DNA of 64,000 nt from Xanthobacteraceae bacterium. Its GTDB lineage: Bacteria; Pseudomonadota; Alphaproteobacteria; Rhizobiales; Xanthobacteraceae. The notes beneath the pieces were generated by a model. That model had not been told where the DNA came from, did not search any database, and saw only the letters and a list, made by a program, of their open reading frames with translations. The stretch spans positions 297,549-361,548 of the forward strand of contig JARBUD010000002.1 of assembly GCA_029239875.1 (NCBI GenBank), read 5' to 3'. Below are positions 1 to 10,403 of the stretch, piece by piece (positions within the stretch are counted from its first letter, which is position 1; the number at the start of each line of letters is the position of its first letter). A program made the position numbers and the translations under genes.

Positions 1-251
1 AGCACCGAGGCGGCGGCGCGGATCACCATCATCTCGGCATGGGCGGTGGGATCGGCGAGCTCGCGCATGCGGTTGCCCTCGGCGGCGAGCGCGGTGCCGT
101 TGCGCACCAACACCGCGCCGACCGGCACCTCGCCGCGCGCGCCGGCCTTGGCCGCCTCGGCCAGCGCCAGCAACATGAAGTCGGTCCGCGCCCGTGCGGC
201 ACCCGAATTCGCTGCCGTAGAACCGCCGTTGCCTGAATTGTCCGTCGTCAA
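1..251 (-). CDS. tadA: tRNA-specific adenosine deaminase TadA (partial; C-terminus outside window)
   Basis: TadA deaminates adenosine 34 to inosine in the tRNA-Arg(ACG) anticodon. Only the first ~84 residues are inside the window. Visible family features are the N-terminal helix, the GEVPVGAVLV strand, and the TAHAEM motif that supplies the zinc-ligand histidine and catalytic glutamate. The later PCxxC zinc motif is off the edge. The first in-frame ATG (176) would remove the residues TDF that precede the conserved Met-Leu helix, so I place the start at TTG 251; GTG 260 is an alternative. It is divergent from rluB, as often seen in Rhizobiales. The identity is sure, the start is not. Confidence 0.85.
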   Translation of the reverse strand, partial: MTTDNSGNGGSTAANSGAARARTDFMLLALAEAAKAGARGEVPVGAVLVRNGTALAAEGNRMRELADPTAHAEMMVIRAAASV

Positions 252-350
252 CGTCCCCACCTGCCCAAAAGCGCGCCCGAAGCTCGCAAAAGCTCGCACC
301 GTCTCGCCGGACGTGCTAGCACCCGCGGCCTTGAGACTGGATTGAATCCC

Positions 351-2585
351 ATGCCGAAAAACCCGCCGTCCCGCAAGGATCACAACCGCGTGCCGCGCGC
401 CCCGCGTGCATTGGAGCCGGCCGCGCCGCGCGAGGCCGAGCGCGTCGCCAAGGTGATCGCCCGCGCCGGGCTCGGCTCGCGCCGCGAGATCGAGGAGTGG
501 ATCCTCGCCGGGCGCGTGGCGGTGAACGGCGAGGTGCTGGAGAGCCCGGCGCGCACGGTGACGGCGGAGGACGCCATCACCGTGGACGGCAACCCGCTGC
601 CGGCCAAGGAGCGCACGCGGCTGTTCATGTACCACAAGCCCAAGGGCGTGGTGACCACCAATTACGATCCGGAAGGTCGCCCGACCCTGTTCGAGATCCT
701 GCCCGCCGGCCTGCCGCGCCTGGTCTCGGTCGGCCGGCTCGATCTCAATACCGAGGGGCTGATCCTGCTCACCAATGACGGCGGGCTGTCGCGGGTGCTG
801 GAGCTGCCGGAGACCGGCTGGCTGCGCCGCTACCGCGTGCGCGCCAAGGGCGACATTACCCAGGACAAGCTCGACGCGCTGATGGAGGGCGTCAGCGTTG
901 ACGGCGTGCATTACGGCCCGATCGAGGCGAAGCTCGACCGCGCGCAGGGTGCCAATAGCTGGCTCACTTTGGCGCTGCGCGAGGGCAAGAACCGCGAGGT
1001 GCGCAACGTGCTGGGCAGCCTCGGGCTGGAGGTGAACCGGCTGATCCGCGTCTCCTATGGCCCATTCCAGCTCGGCGAGATCCCGCAGGGCGAGGTCGAG
1101 GAGGTGCGCACCCGCGTGCTGGCCGACCAGCTTGGCGAGACGCTCGCCGCCGCGGCCGGGGCCGACTTCGAAGGCCCGTTGTTCAACCATGACGAGGACG
1201 AGGAGGCGCCCAAAGCCAAGCCGCGTGGCCCCAAGGCCCGCTACGCCGCGGCCGAAGGCGCCGAGGACCGGCATCGCCGCCGGCCGATCGACGTCGAGCC
1301 GGGCGAGGGGCGCAGCGTGACCGCCGGCGTCGTGGCCGACCGCAAGGGCCGCCAGGTGCTGGTGCAGCGTGTGCGCTCCACCGAGGCGGAGAAGCCGTCC
1401 GAGGAGCGTCCCGCCCGGCGTCCCGTGCGCGAGAGCGAACGGCGCGAGGCCGAGCGGGAAGCCGCCCGGGCTCCCCGTGCGCCCCGCGGTCGGTCCGAAG
1501 GCGGCGAGCGCACCTTCCGCAAGCGTCCGTCCCGGTCCTTCGAGGAGGCGCCCGGCGGCGAGGAGGAGCGGCCCGTGCGTGCCCGCCCCGCCCGTACGCC
1601 GAGCCGCGACCGGCAGCTCGGCGGCCCGCGCCCGTCGCGTCCGCGCGAGGATCGCGCCCCGCGTGCCGAAGGCGAGGGAACGGAAAGGCCGTTCCGCAGC
1701 CGTAATGATCGCCCGGAGCGGGCCGAGCGTGCGCCGCGCGGCGACCGTCCCTTCCGCGAGCGCACACCGCGTCCCGAGGGAGATCGTCCGTTCCGCGAAC
1801 GCGGTCCCCGGCCCGACGGTGATCGCCCCTTCCGCCCGCGCGGCCCTAGGCCCGAGGGCGCGGGCGACGAGCGTCCCCCGCGCCGCGAGCGGCCCGAGGG
1901 CGGCCGCCCGTTCCGAGGCGAGGGCAGCGACCGGCCGTATAGTGGGCGGGTGAAATCCGAGCAGCATCGCGGCCGACCGGACCGCTTCGAGGAGCGCGGC
2001 GAGGGTGAGCGTCCCGCGCAGCCGTTCCGCGAACGCGCGCCGCGTCCCGAGGGCGACCGTGCCCCGCGCGGGGATCGTCCGTTCCGCGAGCGGGGACCCC
2101 GACCGGAGGGCGAGCGTTCCTTCCGCCCGCGTGCGTCGCGCCTGGAAGGCGATGAGCGTCCCCCGCGTCGCGAGCGCCCCGAAGGCGAGCGTTCGTTCCG
2201 TCCGCGCGACCCGCGTCCCGAAGGAGACCGCAGCGAGCGTCCGCCGCGTCGCGAGCGACCGGAGGGCGAGCGTCCCTTCCGCTCCCGCGAGGACCGTCCG
2301 GCCCGCAGCGAGGGCGATCGCCCGGCGCGTCCGTTCCGCGGGCGCACGGCCCGGCCGGAAGGCGAGCGTTCCTTCGGGCAGCGTGAGGATCGCGCGCCGC
2401 GCGGCGAGCGCCCGGCCGGAAAGTCCTTCGACAAACGTCCCGGCGGCAAGCCTTCGGGTGGCAAGCCTCCGGGCGGCCGTCCCTTCGGTGGAAAACCTGG
2501 CGGCCGGGCGGGTGGCGGCAAGCCGTTCGGTGGCAAGCCGGGTGGAAAGCCCGGCGGACGTCCGCCGCGCACGCCGCGTAGCTGA
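351..2585 (+). CDS. rluB: 23S rRNA pseudouridine synthase (RluB/RsuA family) with giant disordered tail
   Basis: The enzyme isomerises a uridine in 23S rRNA helix 89 (U2605 in E. coli). An S4 RNA-binding domain (about residues 27-75, ARAGLGSRREIEEWI) is followed by the RsuA-type catalytic domain with GRLDLNTEGLILLTNDG, whose Asp at about residue 131 is the nucleophile. The catalytic part ends near residue 260. About 480 further residues are low-complexity, built of degenerate Arg/Glu/Pro/Gly units such as RPEGDRPFRER and ending in GGKP repeats, so the protein is roughly three times the usual length. Arg-rich tails are known on alphaproteobacterial RluB; this one is extreme. ATG 351 is preferred, TTG 342 is in frame. 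rsmD follows after 8 bases. Confidence 0.92.
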   Translation: MPKNPPSRKDHNRVPRAPRALEPAAPREAERVAKVIARAGLGSRREIEEWILAGRVAVNGEVLESPARTVTAEDAITVDGNPLPAKERTRLFMYHKPKGVVTTNYDPEGRPTLFEILPAGLPRLVSVGRLDLNTEGLILLTNDGGLSRVLELPETGWLRRYRVRAKGDITQDKLDALMEGVSVDGVHYGPIEAKLDRAQGANSWLTLALREGKNREVRNVLGSLGLEVNRLIRVSYGPFQLGEIPQGEVEEVRTRVLADQLGETLAAAAGADFEGPLFNHDEDEEAPKAKPRGPKARYAAAEGAEDRHRRRPIDVEPGEGRSVTAGVVADRKGRQVLVQRVRSTEAEKPSEERPARRPVRESERREAEREAARAPRAPRGRSEGGERTFRKRPSRSFEEAPGGEEERPVRARPARTPSRDRQLGGPRPSRPREDRAPRAEGEGTERPFRSRNDRPERAERAPRGDRPFRERTPRPEGDRPFRERGPRPDGDRPFRPRGPRPEGAGDERPPRRERPEGGRPFRGEGSDRPYSGRVKSEQHRGRPDRFEERGEGERPAQPFRERAPRPEGDRAPRGDRPFRERGPRPEGERSFRPRASRLEGDERPPRRERPEGERSFRPRDPRPEGDRSERPPRRERPEGERPFRSREDRPARSEGDRPARPFRGRTARPEGERSFGQREDRAPRGERPAGKSFDKRPGGKPSGGKPPGGRPFGGKPGGRAGGGKPFGGKPGGKPGGRPPRTPRS

Positions 2586-2593
2586 CGGTCTCC

Positions 2594-3151
2594 ATGCGCA
2601 TCGTAGGCGGACGCTTCAAGGGGCGGACGCTGCAAGGCCCCTCCTCCAACGCCACGCGGCCGACCTCCGACCGGCTGCGCGAGGCGCTGTTCAACGTGCT
2701 CGCCCATGCCTATGACGACGCGGCGGAGGGCGCGCGCGTGCTCGACCTCTTCGCTGGCACCGGCGCGCTGGGGCTGGAGGCGCTCTCGCGCGGGACGAAA
2801 TTCGCCGTCTTCGTCGAGGAGGCGCCGGAGCCGCGCGGTATAATCCGCGCCAATGTCGAGGCGCTGGGGGTCGGCGGCATCACCCGCATCTTCCGCCGCG
2901 ACGCGACGAAGCTGGGCGAGGCGCTGGCGAGCGATGCCTTCGACCTCGTCTTCTGCGACCCGCCCTATGGCCGGGGCCTAGCGGAGAAGGCGCTCATCGG
3001 CGCGCGCGACGGCAAATGGCTGGCGTCTGGCGCGCTCGTCGTCGTCGAGGAGGCGGTCGAGGCCGCCTTCGCCGCGCCGGACGGCTTCGAGGAGCTGGAG
3101 CGCCGGCGTTACGATGCGAGCGAGATCGTCATCCTGCGGGCGGCGGGCTGA
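2594..3151 (+). CDS. rsmD: 16S rRNA (guanine966-N2)-methyltransferase RsmD
   Basis: RsmD uses S-adenosylmethionine to methylate N2 of G966 in 16S rRNA during 30S assembly. The 185-residue length is normal. It begins MRIVGGRFKGR, the usual family start. It contains the Rossmann SAM-binding glycine motif DLFAGTGALGLEAL near residue 50 and the catalytic DPPYG motif starting at about residue 122. It lies 8 bases after rluB and is almost certainly co-transcribed, forming an rRNA-modification pair. Downstream is a family A repeat before a convergent gene. Confidence 0.95.
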   Translation: MRIVGGRFKGRTLQGPSSNATRPTSDRLREALFNVLAHAYDDAAEGARVLDLFAGTGALGLEALSRGTKFAVFVEEAPEPRGIIRANVEALGVGGITRIFRRDATKLGEALASDAFDLVFCDPPYGRGLAEKALIGARDGKWLASGALVVVEEAVEAAFAAPDGFEELERRRYDASEIVILRAAG

Positions 3152-3175
3152 CCGACGCTTCTCCAAAAAGCATCT

Positions 3176-3280
3176 TCATCCTGAGGTGCTCGCGCAGCGA
3201 GCCTCGAAGGATGGTCGGCGCCGTGCACCCAGATGAGCATCCTTCGAGGCCCCGGCGAAACGCCGGGCACCTCAGGATGA
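3176..3280. repeat. Dispersed palindromic repeat, family A (copy 1)
   Basis: The outer arms TCATCCTGAGGTGC and GCACCTCAGGATGA are exact reverse complements. Inside them CTCGAAGGAT faces ATCCTTCGAG. The element fills the gap between rsmD and a convergent hydrolase gene, and related copies occur five more times in the window. Confidence 0.85.
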
Positions 3281-3324
3281 CGTCGTTTTGGGACGAATAA
3301 ATCCAGGCAGGGGCGAAAAACCCC

Positions 3325-4119
3325 TCACCCCACCTCCTCCACCGCCGCGATGATCCGCTCGATGTCCTCCGGGCGCGACAGGCGGTGGTCGCCGTCCTTC
3401 ACCAGGGTCAGCACCACGTCGTCCTCGGCGAGGCAGGTCGTGAGGCGCACGGCGTGCTGCCACGGCACGGTGTCGTCGGCGACGCCCTGCAGGATGCGCA
3501 CCCGGCAGCCCACCGCGAAGGGTGCGCCGAGCACGAGGTTGGTCCTTCCGTCCTCGATCAGAGCGCGGGTGAAGGGCTGGGGCGGGCCATATTCCGATTC
3601 CCGGTACCACACGCCCTTCTCCATCACCTCGGCGCGCACCTTCTTGGTCATCTTGTTCCAGACCAGCTCCTCGGTGAAATCCGGGGCCGGGGCGATCAGC
3701 ACCAGCGCCGCGAGACGGCCCTTGTCGCCACGTGCGGCGAGCGCCCGCGCCAGCAGCAGAGCGATCCAGCCGCCCATGGAGGAGCCGACCACGATCTGCG
3801 GGCCGCTGGTCTCGCTGTCGAAGACCGCGAGCGCCTCCTCGGCCCAGCGGGAGATCGTGCCGTCGATGAAATCGCCGTCCGATTCGCCATGGCCGGAATA
3901 GTCGAAGCGCACGACCTGCCGGCCGGTGCGTGTGCCCCAGGCGGCGAGCTCCTCGGCCTTGGTGCCGCGCATGTCGGACTGGAAGCCGCCGCACCACATC
4001 ACGCCGGGATGCTCCGGCGTCGAACGGCGAGTGGCTGCAGGCGTCGTCCGCACCGCGATCCGGCGCGAATCCGCGCCCACGGTGATGAAGCGGGGCGGGG
4101 TTTCGGCGGCATCGGTCAT
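3325..4119 (-). CDS. Alpha/beta hydrolase (serine hydrolase, substrate unknown)
   Basis: A 264-residue alpha/beta-hydrolase-fold protein. The nucleophile elbow GSSMGG places the catalytic Ser at about residue 114. A later GVADDTVP segment supplies the Asp and a C-terminal DGDHRLS the His, so the triad looks complete. An upstream FDYSGHGES oxyanion-region motif is typical of BAAT/esterase-like hydrolases. There is no signal peptide, so it is probably cytoplasmic. The ATG at 4119 is preceded by AGGAAGAGG at good spacing; the frame is open further upstream, but that part is not family-like. Family certain, substrate unknown. Confidence 0.85.
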   Translation of the reverse strand: MTDAAETPPRFITVGADSRRIAVRTTPAATRRSTPEHPGVMWCGGFQSDMRGTKAEELAAWGTRTGRQVVRFDYSGHGESDGDFIDGTISRWAEEALAVFDSETSGPQIVVGSSMGGWIALLLARALAARGDKGRLAALVLIAPAPDFTEELVWNKMTKKVRAEVMEKGVWYRESEYGPPQPFTRALIEDGRTNLVLGAPFAVGCRVRILQGVADDTVPWQHAVRLTTCLAEDDVVLTLVKDGDHRLSRPEDIERIIAAVEEVG

Positions 4120-4392
4120 GCTCGGCTTACCTCTTCCTCGACGGCGGGCGGGTTGCGATTCGCGTCCGCCGCGCCATCTTGGCTTACAGGCGGGCGCCCC
4201 GCGCGAACAGCGCGAAGGCCCACGCTGGCGCAGATGTGCAACCCCATTCGGGAAATGCACGCGTTCTGCGCTGTCACGCCGTTGACTTCTGACGGGTTTG
4301 TCACGATCTTCTGCGACCGTTTCACGCGCGCGCAAGACGAGCCGGCCGGCACCCTTCCGAGGCGCGGTGAAACGAAACTTCTGAAATGGCAG

Positions 4393-4397
4393 AGGAG
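4393..4397 (+). promoter_or_regulatory. Shine-Dalgarno AGGAG that fixes the infC AUU start
   Basis: AGGAG lies nine bases before ATT 4407 and downstream of the ATG at 4386, so it cannot serve that ATG. This supports AUU initiation of infC. Confidence 0.8.
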
Positions 4398-4406
4398 AGA
4401 ACCGCC

Positions 4407-4943
4407 ATTCGTCGCCCCATGAGACCCGTCGCGCCGGAGAAGGAAGGCCCGCGCGTCAACGAAGACATCCGCACCCGCGAAGTCCAGCTGATCGATCAGG
4501 ATGGGCAGAATCTCGGCGTCTTTCCGACGCGGGACGCCATTCTGCGTGCGCAGGACGCTGGTCTCGACCTCGTCGAGATCGCTCCCAATTCGGTCCCGCC
4601 GGTCTGCAAGATCCTCGATTACGGCCGCTTCAAGTACCAGAACCAGAAGAAGGCCAACGAGGCGCGCAAGAAGCAGCACGTCGTCGAGATCAAGGAGATC
4701 AAGCTGCGCCCCGGCATCGACACGCACGACTACGACGTGAAGATGAAGGCGATCCACCGCTTCTTCGGCGAGGGTGACAAGGTGAAGGTCACCCTGCGCT
4801 TCCGCGGTCGCGAGATGGCGCACCAGGAGCTTGGCTACAAGCTGCTGAACAAGGTCAAGGAAGAGCTGGCGACCATCGCCAAGGTCGAGTCCGAGCCTTC
4901 GCTGGAAGGTCGGCAGATGACCATGGTGCTCGCCCCGCGCTGA
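4407..4943 (+). CDS. infC: Translation initiation factor IF-3 (AUU start)
   Basis: IF-3 binds the 30S subunit, prevents 50S joining and monitors start-codon pairing. The N-domain (GPRVNEDIR...VQLID), the linker, and the C-domain with the [17 protein letters not shown] helix are all present; the length is about 178 residues. An ATG at 4386 is in frame, but the AGGAG motif sits inside that extension. The likely start is ATT 4407, giving the family N-terminus (M/I)RRPMRP. AUU starts underlie IF-3 autoregulation in E. coli. A weak TTGACT at 4282 with GATCTT 17 bases later could be its promoter. rpmI and rplT do not follow. Confidence 0.93.
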   Translation: MRRPMRPVAPEKEGPRVNEDIRTREVQLIDQDGQNLGVFPTRDAILRAQDAGLDLVEIAPNSVPPVCKILDYGRFKYQNQKKANEARKKQHVVEIKEIKLRPGIDTHDYDVKMKAIHRFFGEGDKVKVTLRFRGREMAHQELGYKLLNKVKEELATIAKVESEPSLEGRQMTMVLAPR

Positions 4944-4968
4944 GCGGCTCGGCGTCACCTCATTTTAG

Positions 4969-5070
4969 CGTCATCCCGGAACGGCCGTCAGGCCGTATCC
5001 GGGATCGCTTCCCGTATCGCTGGACGTCACGCGATCCCGGCTCTCCGCTTCGCTGCGGCCGGGATGACGC
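4969..5070. repeat. Dispersed palindromic repeat, family B (copy 1)
   Basis: The outer arms GCGTCATCCCGG and CCGGGATGACGC are exact inverted copies, with internal GGATCGC/GCGATCC. It sits between the convergent ends of infC and folC. Confidence 0.8.
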
Positions 5071-5080
5071 CTGATCGTGC

Positions 5081-6427
5081 CTATTCCGGCAGGCTGCCAT
5101 TCTCCGCGAGCACGGCGCCGGCGAGGTAGAGCGAGCCGGCGATCAGCACCCGCGGCGCGGCCCCGACGGGGAAGTTACGCAGCCCGTCCAGCGCGGCCCC
5201 GACGCTCAGTGCGGTCGAGGCGTCCATGCCGTGAACGCGGGCGGCCGCGGCGAGCGCCTCCGGCGGCTGCGCCTTGTGCTCGCCCGGCACCGGCACCGCG
5301 ATCAGTTCGCGCGCCAGCCCGGCGAAGGGCGCCAGGAAGGCGCCGGAATCCTTCGTGCCGAGCATGCCGACGATCAGCACCAGCGGACGTGGCACCCGGT
5401 CCTCGAGATCGGCGAGCGCGGCGGCCAGCGCCTGCCCGCCGGCAGCGTTGTGGCCGCCGTCGAGCCAGATGTCGACGCCTTCCGGCGCGCGCTGGGTCAG
5501 CGGTCCCGGACCGAGCCGCTGCAGCCGCGCCGGCCATTGCGCCGCGCGCATGCCCTCCTCGAAAGCGTGCGAGGGAAGGCCGAGATCGGCGACGCGCAGC
5601 GCCTCCACCGCGAGGCCGGCATTGCCGATCTGGTGCGGCCCGACGAGACGCGGGCGCGGCAGGTCAAGGAGGCCCGCCTCGTCGGCGACGACAAGACGGC
5701 CGCCTTCCTCATGCGCCTGGTACTGTTCGCCCATGATGTGCAGGGGTACGCCGAGCCTTGCTGCCTGCCGCTCGATGGCCGCGAGCGCCTCGCGCGGCTG
5801 GCGCCCGAGCACGGCGGGCACGCCGCGCTTCAAGATGCCGGCCTTCTCCCGCGCGATGGCGTCGACCGTTTCGCCGAGGAAATCGACATGGTCGATGGAG
5901 ACGGGCGTGATGACGCTGATGAGCGGCTTGTCGACGACATTGGTGGCGTCGAGCCGGCCCCCTAAGCCGACCTCCAGCAGCAATATGTCCGCCGGCACCT
6001 CGGAAAAGAGCAGCAGCGCGGCGGCGGTGGTGATCTCGAAGAAGGTGATCGGCTCGCCGTCATTCGCCGCCTCCGCGCGCGCCAGCGCGTCGGTCAGCGT
6101 CGCGTCGTCCACCAGCGTGCCGGCGAGGCGGATGCGCTCGTTGAAGCGCACCAGATGCGGCGAGGTGTAGACATGCACGCGCTTGCCGGCGGCTTCCAGC
6201 ACCGCGCGCATGAAGGCGACGGTCGAGCCCTTGCCGTTGGTGCCGGCGACATGGATCACCGGCGGCAGGCGGCGCTCGGGATGGTCCAGCCGCTCCAGCA
6301 CCCGCCACATGCGGTCGAGCGACAGGTCGATCAGCTTCGGGTGCAGCGCCAGCAGGCGGTCGAATATGTCCTCGACCGGCCGGCGCTCCCCGGCGGGATC
6401 GGGGCCGGCGGCGGGAAGCGCGGCCAT
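5081..6427 (-). CDS. folC: Bifunctional folylpolyglutamate synthase/dihydrofolate synthase
   Basis: FolC ligates glutamate to dihydropteroate and to folates in an ATP-dependent reaction. The 448-residue protein has the Mur-ligase P-loop HVAGTNGKGST, then FFEITTAAALLLF, the LLLEVGLGGRLDATN motif, SIDHVDFLG, and the C-terminal DGGHN motif. I start it at ATG 6427, eight bases after the accD stop codon. Longer upstream readings are antisense-like and out of family. It is the last gene of a trpF-trpB-trpA-accD-folC run. Confidence 0.95.
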   Translation of the reverse strand: MAALPAAGPDPAGERRPVEDIFDRLLALHPKLIDLSLDRMWRVLERLDHPERRLPPVIHVAGTNGKGSTVAFMRAVLEAAGKRVHVYTSPHLVRFNERIRLAGTLVDDATLTDALARAEAANDGEPITFFEITTAAALLLFSEVPADILLLEVGLGGRLDATNVVDKPLISVITPVSIDHVDFLGETVDAIAREKAGILKRGVPAVLGRQPREALAAIERQAARLGVPLHIMGEQYQAHEEGGRLVVADEAGLLDLPRPRLVGPHQIGNAGLAVEALRVADLGLPSHAFEEGMRAAQWPARLQRLGPGPLTQRAPEGVDIWLDGGHNAAGGQALAAALADLEDRVPRPLVLIVGMLGTKDSGAFLAPFAGLARELIAVPVPGEHKAQPPEALAAAARVHGMDASTALSVGAALDGLRNFPVGAAPRVLIAGSLYLAGAVLAENGSLPE

Positions 6428-6435
6428 GATGGGCC

Positions 6436-7392
6436 TCAGACGCCCGCCGGCGCGGACGGCGGCAGCGTCGGGGCGTCCGCCGGCACGACCGGGGTCTCGG
6501 CGCCGGAACCGTTCAGCGAGGCCTTGGCAGCGCCACTGGCGGCGGGCGCGCGCATCAGCAGCCGGCACAGCCGGGCGAGGGTCGGGCGCATCTCGTGGCG
6601 GTGTACGACGAGATCGATCATGCCGTGGTCGCGCAGATATTCCGCGCGCTGGAAGCCCTCGGGCAGCTTCTCGCGGATGGTCTGCTCGATGACGCGTGGG
6701 CCGGCAAAGCCGATCAGCGCGCCCGGCTCGGCGATCTGGATGTCGCCCAGCATGGCGTAGGAGGCGGTGACGCCGCCGGTGGTCGGGTTCACCAGCACGA
6801 CGATGTAGGGCAGGCGCGCCTCGCGCAGCTCCTGGATGGCGCAGGTGGTGCGCGGCATCTGCATCAGCGAGAGGATGCCCTCCTGCATGCGCGCGCCGCC
6901 GGAGGAGGCGAACATGATGAAGGGCGTGCCGCGCGAGGCGGCGGTCTCCAGCCCGGTGACGATGGCCTCGCCAGCCGCCATGCCGAGCGAACCACCCATG
7001 AAGCCGAAATCCTGCACCGCGATGGTGACTGGCAGGCCTTCCAGCTTGCCGTAGCCGACCTTCACCGCGTCCTGCGCGCCGGTCTTGGCGCGGGCGTCCT
7101 TCAGGCGGTCGGCATAGCGCTTCTCGTCACGGAACTTCAGCGGGTCGACGGGGACCTGGGGCAGCGCGACGTCGTACCATTTGCCGCCGTCGAACATGGA
7201 GCGCAGCCGTGCGGTCGGCTCCATGCGCATGTGGTAGCCGGAGCCGGGGACGACGAAGAGGTTCGCCTCCAGGTCCTTGTGGAACACCAGCTGGCCGGTC
7301 TCGGGACACTTCACCCAGAGATTCTCCGGCACCTCCCTGCGGTTCAGGAAGGAGTTGAGCTTCGGGCGGACGACGTTCGAGATCCAGTTCAA
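6436..7392 (-). CDS. accD: Acetyl-CoA carboxylase carboxyltransferase subunit beta (zinc ribbon degenerate)
   Basis: AccD with AccA transfers CO2 from carboxybiotin to acetyl-CoA, the first step of fatty acid synthesis. The crotonase-like carboxyltransferase core is intact ([46 protein letters not shown]). The N-terminal zinc ribbon normally has four cysteines; here only KCPETG keeps one, and the second pair reads [11 protein letters not shown]. This loss is typical of Rhizobiales AccD. The start is TTG 7392 (family N-terminus MNWI), with GGAG eight bases upstream. The C-terminus has an Ala/Pro-rich tail. Confidence 0.95.
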   Translation of the reverse strand: MNWISNVVRPKLNSFLNRREVPENLWVKCPETGQLVFHKDLEANLFVVPGSGYHMRMEPTARLRSMFDGGKWYDVALPQVPVDPLKFRDEKRYADRLKDARAKTGAQDAVKVGYGKLEGLPVTIAVQDFGFMGGSLGMAAGEAIVTGLETAASRGTPFIMFASSGGARMQEGILSLMQMPRTTCAIQELREARLPYIVVLVNPTTGGVTASYAMLGDIQIAEPGALIGFAGPRVIEQTIREKLPEGFQRAEYLRDHGMIDLVVHRHEMRPTLARLCRLLMRAPAASGAAKASLNGSGAETPVVPADAPTLPPSAPAGV

Positions 7393-7515
7393 CGGTACGG
7401 CTCCGGACGGTGGTGTCGGACGGCCGCTCGTCGCGGCCGGCCTTCATCTAATCGCCGAGGGCGGCGATGAAAAGGCAAGCGCGGCGATAACGCGCCGTGC
7501 CGAGCGTCCCGCTCT

Positions 7516-8351
7516 CTACTCGGCCGCCTGCCGCCGGGCGCCATGCACGGCCGCGGCGAGGTCACCGACGAGGCGGGTGACGGCGGGGATGGTGGCGGGC
7601 GTCGCCTTGTCCTCGGCGTCGAGCGTGCCGCGCAGCGCGTCGATCAGCGCCGAGCCGACCACCACGCCGTCCGCGCCGGCGGCGATGGCGGCGGCGTGCT
7701 CGGGCGTCTTCACGCCGAAGCCGACCGCGACCGGCAGGGCGGTGTGGCGCTTGATGCGGGCGACCGCCTGGGCGACGACGTCGGGCTTCGGCGTCGCCGC
7801 GCCGGTGATGCCGGTGATGGAGACGTAGTAGACGAAGCCAGCCGTGTTCGCGAGTACCGCCGGCAGGCGCTTGTCATCCGTCGTCGGCGTGGCAAGCCGG
7901 ATGAAGGCGAGGCCGGCGAGCAGCGCCGGCAGGCAGAGCTCGTTGTCCTCTTCCGGCGGCAGGTCGACGACGACCAGCCCGTCGACGCCCGCTTCCTTGG
8001 CGTCGGCGAGGAAGCGGTCGACGCCATAGATGTAGATCGGGTTGTAATAGCCCATCAGCACGATCGGCGTGCTGTCGTTGGTCTCGCGGAAGGCGCGGAC
8101 CATGGCGAGCGTCTTCCTCAGCGTCTGGCCGGCTTTGAGCGCGCGCAGGCCCGCGGCCTGGATCGCCGGGCCGTCGGCCATCGGATCGGTGAAGGGCACG
8201 CCGAGCTCGATGACGTCGGCGCCGGCCCCCGGGAGCGCCTTCAAGAGCGCCAGCGAGGTGTCGTAGTCGGGATCGCCGGCGGTGACGAAGGTCACGAGCG
8301 CGGCGCGGCCTTCGCTCGCGCAGGAAGCGAAGCGCACATCGAGGCGGGTGG

Positions 8352-8355
<4 letters not shown>
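7516..8355 (-). CDS. trpA: Tryptophan synthase alpha chain
   Basis: TrpA cleaves indole-3-glycerol phosphate to indole and glyceraldehyde 3-phosphate and channels indole to TrpB. The 279-residue TIM barrel shows [19 protein letters not shown], with the catalytic Glu and Asp, and the phosphate-binding segments [25 protein letters not shown] and [11 protein letters not shown]. Its ATG overlaps the trpB stop codon by four bases (ATGA), indicating translational coupling. Confidence 0.97.
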
Positions 8356-9580
<1,225 letters not shown>

Positions 9581-9584
<4 letters not shown>

Positions 9585-10318
9585 GACAGGCTCGTCTCTC
9601 TGGAAGATGAAGGCTTCGCCGGCTTGCCGCCGGTCGGAGGATTGAAGGAGGCCTCGGCCGCCCGCGCCTCGCGGATGAAGGCGAGGATGCGGGCGGGGTC
9701 CTTGACGCCGGCCACGCGCTCGACGCCGGAGGAGACGTCGACGCCGAAGGGGCGCACGCGCCGTATGGCGTCGCCGACATTCTCCGGCCCGAGGCCGCCC
9801 GACAGCAGATAGGGGATCGACAGGTCGAGGTCGGCGAGCAGGTCCCAGTCGAAGGGCACGCCATTGCCGCCGGGCAGCAGGGCGTCCTTCGGCGGCTTGG
9901 CGTCGAGCAGCAACCGGTCGGCGACGCCCTCATAGGCGGCGAGCCGGGCGAGGTCGGCGGCGGAGGCGATGCCGACGGCCTTCATCACCGGCAGCTCGAA
10001 GCGCGTGCGGATGGCTTCGACGCGTTCCGGGCTTTCCTTGCCGTGCAGCTGCAGCATGTCGGGGCGGACGGCGGCGATGATGTCCGCGAGCGCCGCGTCG
10101 TCGGCGTCGACGGTGAGCGCGACGATGCCGACCTTTTGGCCGACCCCTTTGTCCGCCCGGCCGCGCGCGCGTGCCGCGAGGGCGCTCGCGGTCGCTAGAT
10201 CGACATGGCGCGGGCTCGGCGGGAAGAACACCATTCCCACCATGTCGGCACCCGCGCCGAGCGCCGCATCCAGCGTCTCGGGGGTACTGAGCCCGCAGAT
10301 TTTGATCTCAAGCGACAA
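9581..10318 (-). CDS. trpF: Phosphoribosylanthranilate isomerase
   Basis: TrpF performs the Amadori isomerisation of phosphoribosylanthranilate in tryptophan synthesis. The KICGL motif contains the catalytic Cys, [12 protein letters not shown] follows, and the C-terminus has [10 protein letters not shown] and [10 protein letters not shown] choose TTG 10318: it gives the family N-terminus (M)SLEIKICGL and has GAGGAG six bases upstream. GTG 10342 is in frame but poorly supported. It is first of the trpFBA-accD-folC run here. The lapA gene that commonly precedes trpF lies 4 kb away, beyond the sulfate transporter genes. Confidence 0.93.
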
Positions 10319-10403
10319 GGCCGTCTCCTCGAAGAGAGCCACCTAGCACGGAACAGGCGGCGGAGGCGAGGTTTTGGTAGTGGGCCGCGGCATGCGAAAG
10401 GCA

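Noticed and set aside
1740..2340. Repeated DNA in the rluB tail as a possible CRISPR array
   Set aside because: The repeats are degenerate, in frame and without unique spacers; they encode a protein repeat.
1241..2707. Long minus-strand frame within rluB
   Set aside because: Antisense to the repetitive RluB tail; its Arg/Ser/Gly composition just reflects the complementary codons.
3176..3280. Family A repeats as ordinary terminators
   Set aside because: They lack T-runs, share long conserved sequence rather than just a stem, and some lie between same-strand genes.
4386..4406. ATG 4386 as the infC start
   Set aside because: The only good Shine-Dalgarno lies after it; the family N-terminus begins at ATT 4407.
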